From NCBI GenBank assembly GCA_963575745.1, contig CAUYUJ010017875.1, positions 87,018 to 109,517 of the forward strand: 22,500 nt of DNA, written 5' to 3'. This document shows positions 18,941-22,500 of the stretch, in pieces. Positions within the stretch are counted from its first letter, which is position 1; every line of letters starts with the position of its first letter. The notes beneath the pieces were generated by a model. The model ran no database searches. It was not told where the DNA came from and saw only the letters and a list, made by a program, of their open reading frames with translations. Origin of the DNA: Prorocentrum cordatum. Lineage: Eukaryota > Sar > Dinophyceae > Prorocentrales > Prorocentraceae. Made by a program: the position numbers and the translations under genes.

Positions 18941-19452
18941 AGCGCCCCAAGAGGGCTACAAGGGGCTGCCCAAGAGCTCCCGCCCCCCCCCCAAGGCTGA
19001 AGCCAATGATTTCCCTGAGGTGGTTGGAAGGAGTTGGCAGTCTCGCCTGTTCGTGCCCCTGGAGCTCAACGACGGCTCAAGAGGTTCGCAAGATCGCCCA
19101 AAAGACGGCGCAAGAGGCCCCCAAGAGGGCCCTAAGACGGCCAAGGATAGCCCTCAGACTGTCCAAGAAAGAGGGGCCGAAGAGGGCCGAAGAGGGCACC
19201 CAGAGGGGCCGAAGAGGGAGAATACAAACTGGAATGTCCAAGTCCTCTACCCAAGATGACCCCCGAGACCGCCAGCAGGCCCCCAGGAGGCTTACAAAGA
19301 TCCCAGGAAGCCTAACAGGCCTCAAGAAACCCAAGCACTGCATCAATGAGGCTTCCGAGAGGCCTTCCGAGAGATCCAAACAAACATCCAAGAGGCCTCT
19401 GACCTACAACCTACAACCCAGGCGTGATGGCGTGATGGGCCAAAGGCCATTA

Positions 19453-20490
19453 CATGTATACACGCATAAAAAGATATGTACATGTATACAAACATGTGCA
19501 TATATGTGTATGTGTGAATGGATATACATATGTTTGCATTATGTAAGGGTGTGTATATATATATATGTATATATGTATGTGTGTATGTATGCGTGCATGT
19601 ATGTATACATGTACGAATGAATGAATGGATGTGTGTATGTATGTAGGTAGGTAGATAGGTAGGTAGGTAGGTAGGTATGGATTGATGGGTATGTATGTAT
19701 GTATGTATGTGTGTATGTATGTATGTATGTGTGTAGGTATGTATGTATGTATGGATGAACGTATGTATGCGTGTATGTACATATGTACAGTTGTATGTAT
19801 GTATACATGTATGTATGTATGTATGTATGTATGTATGTATGTATGTGTGTGTACGTGTGTGTATGTATGTATGTATGTATGTATGTATGTATGTATGTAT
19901 GTGTGTGTATGTATGTATGTATGTATGTATGTGTGTATGTATGTATGTGTGTATGTGTGTATGTATGTGTGTATGGATGTATGTATGCATGTGTATAGCG
20001 ATGTGTGTATGTATGTATGTATGTATGTATGTATGTATGTATGTATGTATGTATGTGTGTGTATGTATGTGTGTGTATGTGTGTATGTGTGTATGTATGT
20101 GTGTATGTATGTATGTATGTGTGTATGTATGTGGATGTATGTATGTATGTGGATGTGTGTACGTATGTATGTACGTGTGTAGGTATGTATGTATGTAGGT
20201 ATGTGTGTATGTATGGGTGTACGTGTGTATGTATGTATGCATGCATGCATGTATGTGTGTATGTTTGCATGGATGTATGTATGGATGGATGTGTGTGTAT
20301 GTATGTATATGTATGTGTATGTGTATGTGTATGTGTATGTATGTATGTATGTATGTGTATATATATATGTATGTGTAGGTATGTATGTATGTGTATGTGT
20401 GTGTATGTATGAATGTATGTATGTATGTATGGTTGTATGTACGCATATACATTTGTGAATATACATAAACATATATATATATATATGCAC
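19453..20490. repeat. GTAT/TGTATG microsatellite, G/T-biased plus strand
   Basis: About 1 kb. It begins right after the end motif of dispersed repeat copy 2 with ATGTATACACGCAT, then passes into long TATG/GTAT runs. A TAGG/GTAG sub-tract lies at about 19644-19678; long pure GTAT stretches lie around 19805-19845 and 20005-20055. It ends in TATATATATATATATGCAC near 20490. Cys-Met-Tyr-Val and Ile-His-Thr frames are artefacts. Confidence 0.95.
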
Positions 20491-20734
20491 AAGCACACGT
20501 GCCCGTACTCTCCTGCCACGCGCGTGCATCTCCAGGGGCTGAAACGACTGGGAGCCCTAAAAACGGCCAGGATGCACAAAAAGGCGCGCTCCCGTGGGCA
20601 CTGACGCAATCTACTCGCTGCGCGCACTCCTGGCAGGAGGAAGGTTGAATGAGAGATGGGGAACACCCGTGGGCACCAGACAGTGGACACATCGCTGTGG
20701 GCACGCAACGAAGTCTTGTGGTTCCGCAGACCGC
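20491..20734. other. Probable 3' flank / 3' UTR of the minus-strand gene
   Basis: About 240 bp of unique DNA between the microsatellite and the stop codon of the gene at 20735. No gene is seen. By position it should hold the 3' UTR; no clear polyadenylation signal is visible. Confidence 0.4.
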
Positions 20735-22089
20735 TTACATCTCCACTGCGAGGCCGCCAGCTCCCGCCCGGACTTGGGCAGCAGCGGCCGAAGTCGGACC
20801 CTCTCTCGCCCTGTGGGCTGCCACCACCGTCTGCACCTCGCTGCCCGCCTGCTGCAAGGCGGCCACCGCTCGCTCGCAAGCCGCCTGCAGCTCCGTTGGG
20901 CAGGCCATGGCCGCCGTCTGAAGCGAGCCCAGGATGGCAGAGGTGTCAGCGGCCTCCATCGGCAGCAGGCCTACGCAGACGAAGCTCAGGCCTAACAGCC
21001 CTCGGGCCAGCGCCAGGGGCGGCATCTCTGGCGAGGCTGGGAGCCTCGTCACGAGGGCTTGGGAACACAGCATGCTCTGCTCCCAGACCTTGTTCATCTT
21101 GGCCGCATGGATACCACGAGTGATGATGTTGAAGCGCGAGAGGAAGATCGAGACCCAGCTCTCAATCGTGGAGGGCTGGGTTTCCCACTGCAGCGTCACT
21201 AGCAGCTTGGTCTCTTCGAACCTCAGTGCGTCCTCGGTGTGGACGGTTTCCCATGGGGCCGTAGGCGACCCGAGGAGGGGAGGGCGAGGAGGAGGAGAAT
21301 GTGGAGGAGGAGGAGGAGGAGGAGGAGAGAGAGAGAGAGGAGGAGGAGGACGGGTCGCCTAAGCCCTTCGGAGAAACTCTCCACGTCCTCGGTGGCGTCT
21401 GGAACGTGGTGACCGAGCTGCCTGAGGCAGCCCACCATGCGCTGCGCGTGCGGGAGCACGGACGCGTTGGACACGAAAATGGTCGCCGTGTCCGTCTTCT
21501 TCAACAGCTTCACGATCACCGTGCACACCAGAGGCAAGTGTCCTGAGCATCGTTTAACCGATCCCTATCCCCGCGGGCGTGGCCTGGGCCACACTGGCCG
21601 ATTTATCCCCCTAGATGGGGACATAGGCTGTTCCGTTCGAGTTTCGAGGGGCATATCCCCAACTGGGGTGGTGGGATGGTGGGGGTCGAGATGGGGATGG
21701 GGATGGGGATGGGGATCGGTTAAACGATACTGATGTCCTGCGAGTATTCCCCCATCGTGGCGCAGGCAAGCGATGTCGAGTAGCGCGGCAGCCTGGGATC
21801 CGGCCGCATGAGGCAGTCCGACGAGCTGGCAGAGGCCCCACATGAACCTCACCCCGGCGTCGCGCAGTCCAGCGTCGAGGGGCGCATTTCTGGCACCGCT
21901 GCCTCGCGGAGACAAGTTCCTGCGCTCCCTCTCCATGTGGAACTCGACGAGCTCGTCCGCCACGCCCGCGTCGAAGAGGGCGTCCTCCAGGCCCTGCGGC
22001 TCCAGGGGGCTCCCGCCGCGCTGCTCGGCGCACAGCTCGGCGGTGGCCTGCGAGAGGCCGCCGCACTCCACCCTCTGGCCGAGGCACAT
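20735..22089 (-). CDS. Cyclin-box-like protein, three exons (5' end uncertain)
   Basis: Predicted exons on the minus strand are 22089-21738, 21542-21388 and 21232-20735 (stop TAA). They join in frame to 334 residues if the ATG at 22089 is used. The frame is open further upstream, with an acceptor-like CACAG seven bases before this ATG, so earlier exons may exist to the right. Residues 75-118 (VRFMWGLCQLVGLP, AAALLDIACLR) and 119-135 (LPLVCTVIVKLLKK) resemble the first helices of a cyclin box. 170-200 (ALRFEETKLLVTLQWE, then PSTIESWVSIFL) matches the cyclin pattern E-x2-LL-x2-L-x-W followed by P-x-T. 238-262 (ALARGLLGLSFVCVGLLPM) would belong to the second fold. The C-terminal 60 residues are Ala-rich helix. 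A cyclin would bind and activate a cyclin-dependent kinase; the family call is by eye only. The gene structure is supported independently by the in-frame joins. Confidence 0.5.
21233..21387 (-). other. Intron 2 of the cyclin-like gene (GA-AG borders in a direct repeat)
   Basis: Minus-strand borders read CACCGAG|GACGTGGAG and CACCGAG|GACGCACTG. The 11-bp repeat CACCGAGGACG is present at both ends (plus 21384-21394 and 21229-21239). Splicing joins Asp-Ala-Thr-Glu to Asp-Ala-Leu-Arg-Phe-Glu-Glu in frame. The intron is 155 bp. A second in-frame solution exists: an AG|GC donor at 21358 with an AG acceptor at 21222, which would change about ten residues. I prefer the first because the direct repeats sit exactly next to the inverted repeats. 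Confidence 0.55.
21240..21383. mobile_element. Introner-like element 2 (33-bp terminal inverted repeats, GGA core)
   Basis: Two 33-bp ends, 21240-21272 and 21351-21383, match as inverted repeats at 24 of 33 positions. The inner 11 bp (TAGGCGACCCG/CGGGTCGCCTA) are perfect. The element is bordered directly on both sides by the 11-bp direct repeat CGTCCTCGGTG. The core is GGA/GA purine repeat (about 21281-21350). The inverted repeats are unrelated to those of element 1, so this would be a second family. Confidence 0.7.
21543..21737 (-). other. Intron 1 of the cyclin-like gene (GA-AG borders in a direct repeat)
   Basis: Minus-strand borders read CAG|GACATCAG and GCTCAG|GACACTTG. The repeated CAGGACA (plus-strand TGTCCTG at 21539-21545 and 21734-21740) spans both junctions, so splicing within it leaves one copy and joins Gly-Ile-Leu-Ala-Gly to His-Leu-Pro-Leu-Val in frame. 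A GA donor is non-canonical but known in dinoflagellates. The intron is 195 bp. An alternative GT donor seven bases further in (CA|GTATCG), used with this acceptor, loses the frame. Confidence 0.65.
21546..21731. mobile_element. Introner-like element 1 (27-bp terminal inverted repeats)
   Basis: The ends are inverted repeats: 21546-21572 (AGCATCGTTTAACCGATCCC and so on) and 21705-21731, 25 of 27 positions matching, with a perfect 17-bp core. The 7-bp direct repeat TGTCCTG lies immediately outside the left end and two bases outside the right end. Just inside the right end is a GGGGAT tandem run (about 21690-21717). There is no coding capacity. The element fills intron 1 almost exactly, as expected for an introner: a non-autonomous DNA-transposon-like element that makes an intron on insertion. 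Confidence 0.75.
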
Positions 22090-22137
22090 GGAGCACCTGT
22101 GGACGAGCGGGCCCTGGGCCCAGTTCGCGCTCGGCAA

Positions 22138-22500
22138 GAGAAGTCGGGGACTACCTGGAGCCGAAGAGGGCTACGGATGGGCCTCCGGGTCGCTACCGCT
22201 GGGGCTTCTCGGAGGCGTCGGGGGGGCCCTTTTGGGGGGACCTGTCGGGGCGTCTTTCTGGAGGCCTCTCGGCCCTCTTGCGCTCGGGGCGCCCCGCTGT
22301 GGGCTCTGTCGGGTCATCTTGGCGTCGTCTTGAGCCGTCTTGGGGCTCTCTCAGGCCGCCTTGGACTCCTCTGGGCTCCTTTTACAAGCCTCGTGCCCTC
22401 TAGTGTAATGGTTCATTCCTCCGAAGTCCTCTTGTAAACCATGTTGAGCCGAGAAGGTGATTGTCTGGTGCCTCTCTTGGAGTGTCTCAAAACATCTCTT
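22138..22500 (-). repeat. Dispersed 'CCAAGACGG' repeat fragment in minus orientation; possible upstream intron
   Basis: On the minus strand this stretch reads CCCCAAGACGGC, CCAAGATGAC, AGAGGGCC and similar words, the same family as at 16120-16907 and 18321-19452 but inverted. It lies directly upstream of the first recognised exon of the minus-strand gene, with acceptor-like AG sites at about 22155 (CTCCAG), 22118 (GCCCAG) and 22097 (CACAG). It could therefore be intronic, or the promoter-side flank. No other gene seen to the right edge. Confidence 0.5.

Larger units (their letters stand above)
18321..19452 (+). repeat. Dispersed 'CCAAGACGG' repeat, copy 2, with inserted sub-repeats
   Basis: Like copy 1, it has irregular CCAAGACGGC and CCAAGAGGGC words (about 18700-18800 and 19070-19270), GCTTCCGAGAGGC at 19351-19363 and a terminal GATGGGCCAAAGGCCATTA at 19434-19452 directly before a microsatellite. 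It is longer than copy 1 because it also holds the 52-bp direct repeats with palindromes (18395-18662) and a GGA run (18801-18940). The long plus-strand frame through this region, with poly-Gly, is not considered a gene. Confidence 0.75.

Noticed and set aside
18117-19259. 380-codon plus-strand frame with a poly-Gly centre.
   Set aside because: It starts in microsatellite, crosses the 52-bp repeats and GGA run, and has no domain.
15310-20704. Long Ile-His-Thr-Tyr and Cys-Met-Tyr-Val frames on both strands.
   Set aside because: Direct translation of TACATA/TGTATG microsatellites.

Overview
The window looks like nuclear DNA of a dinoflagellate. A Prorocentrum-like species is my best guess, made from the style of the repeats and not from any search. 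The reasons are GC-rich unique DNA broken by very long microsatellites, a decayed retroelement with endonuclease, reverse transcriptase (RT) and RNase H domains, no bacterial gene organisation, and a minus-strand gene whose introns appear to use GA-AG borders inside direct repeats, each filled by a small element with terminal inverted repeats. That last pattern matches introner elements known from dinoflagellates.

Layout. 1-5607 is a plus-strand non-LTR (LINE-like) retroelement. It has a coiled-coil ORF1 that is open at the left edge, then an EN-RT ORF2, then a connection and RNase H segment ending in a Cys-rich tail. It is broken by an in-frame TAG at 1017 and two frameshifts (about 3527-3550 and 3815-3860), and it has lost expected catalytic residues. 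5608-8600 is low-complexity and unassigned DNA: an 18-bp GGATCG array, a GCG-to-ACG triplet tract, a duplicated hairpin-bearing segment and one possible terminal exon at 7624-7824. 8601-10450 is a minisatellite with a homogeneous 77-bp half and a diverged half of about 99-bp units. 10460-11580 holds a decayed minus-strand reading frame. 11795-12652 has an 18-bp and an 83-85-bp tandem repeat.

12940-14985 is about 2 kb of ATC-type triplets that stay in one register and contain an internal 150-162-bp tandem duplication. 15335-20490 alternates three TACATA/TGTATG microsatellite blocks with two copies of a dispersed 'CCAAGACGG' repeat. Both copies end in the same motif just before the next microsatellite. 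The microsatellite strand bias flips near 17 kb.

20735-22089 (minus strand) is the one convincing host gene. It is three exons of a protein with cyclin-box character, joined in frame across two introner-like introns. A third, minus-oriented piece of the 'CCAAGACGG' repeat lies upstream of it to the right edge. Many long open frames in the repeats (poly-Asp, poly-Met, Ile-His-Thr-Tyr and so on) are treated as by-products of repeats and not annotated as genes.
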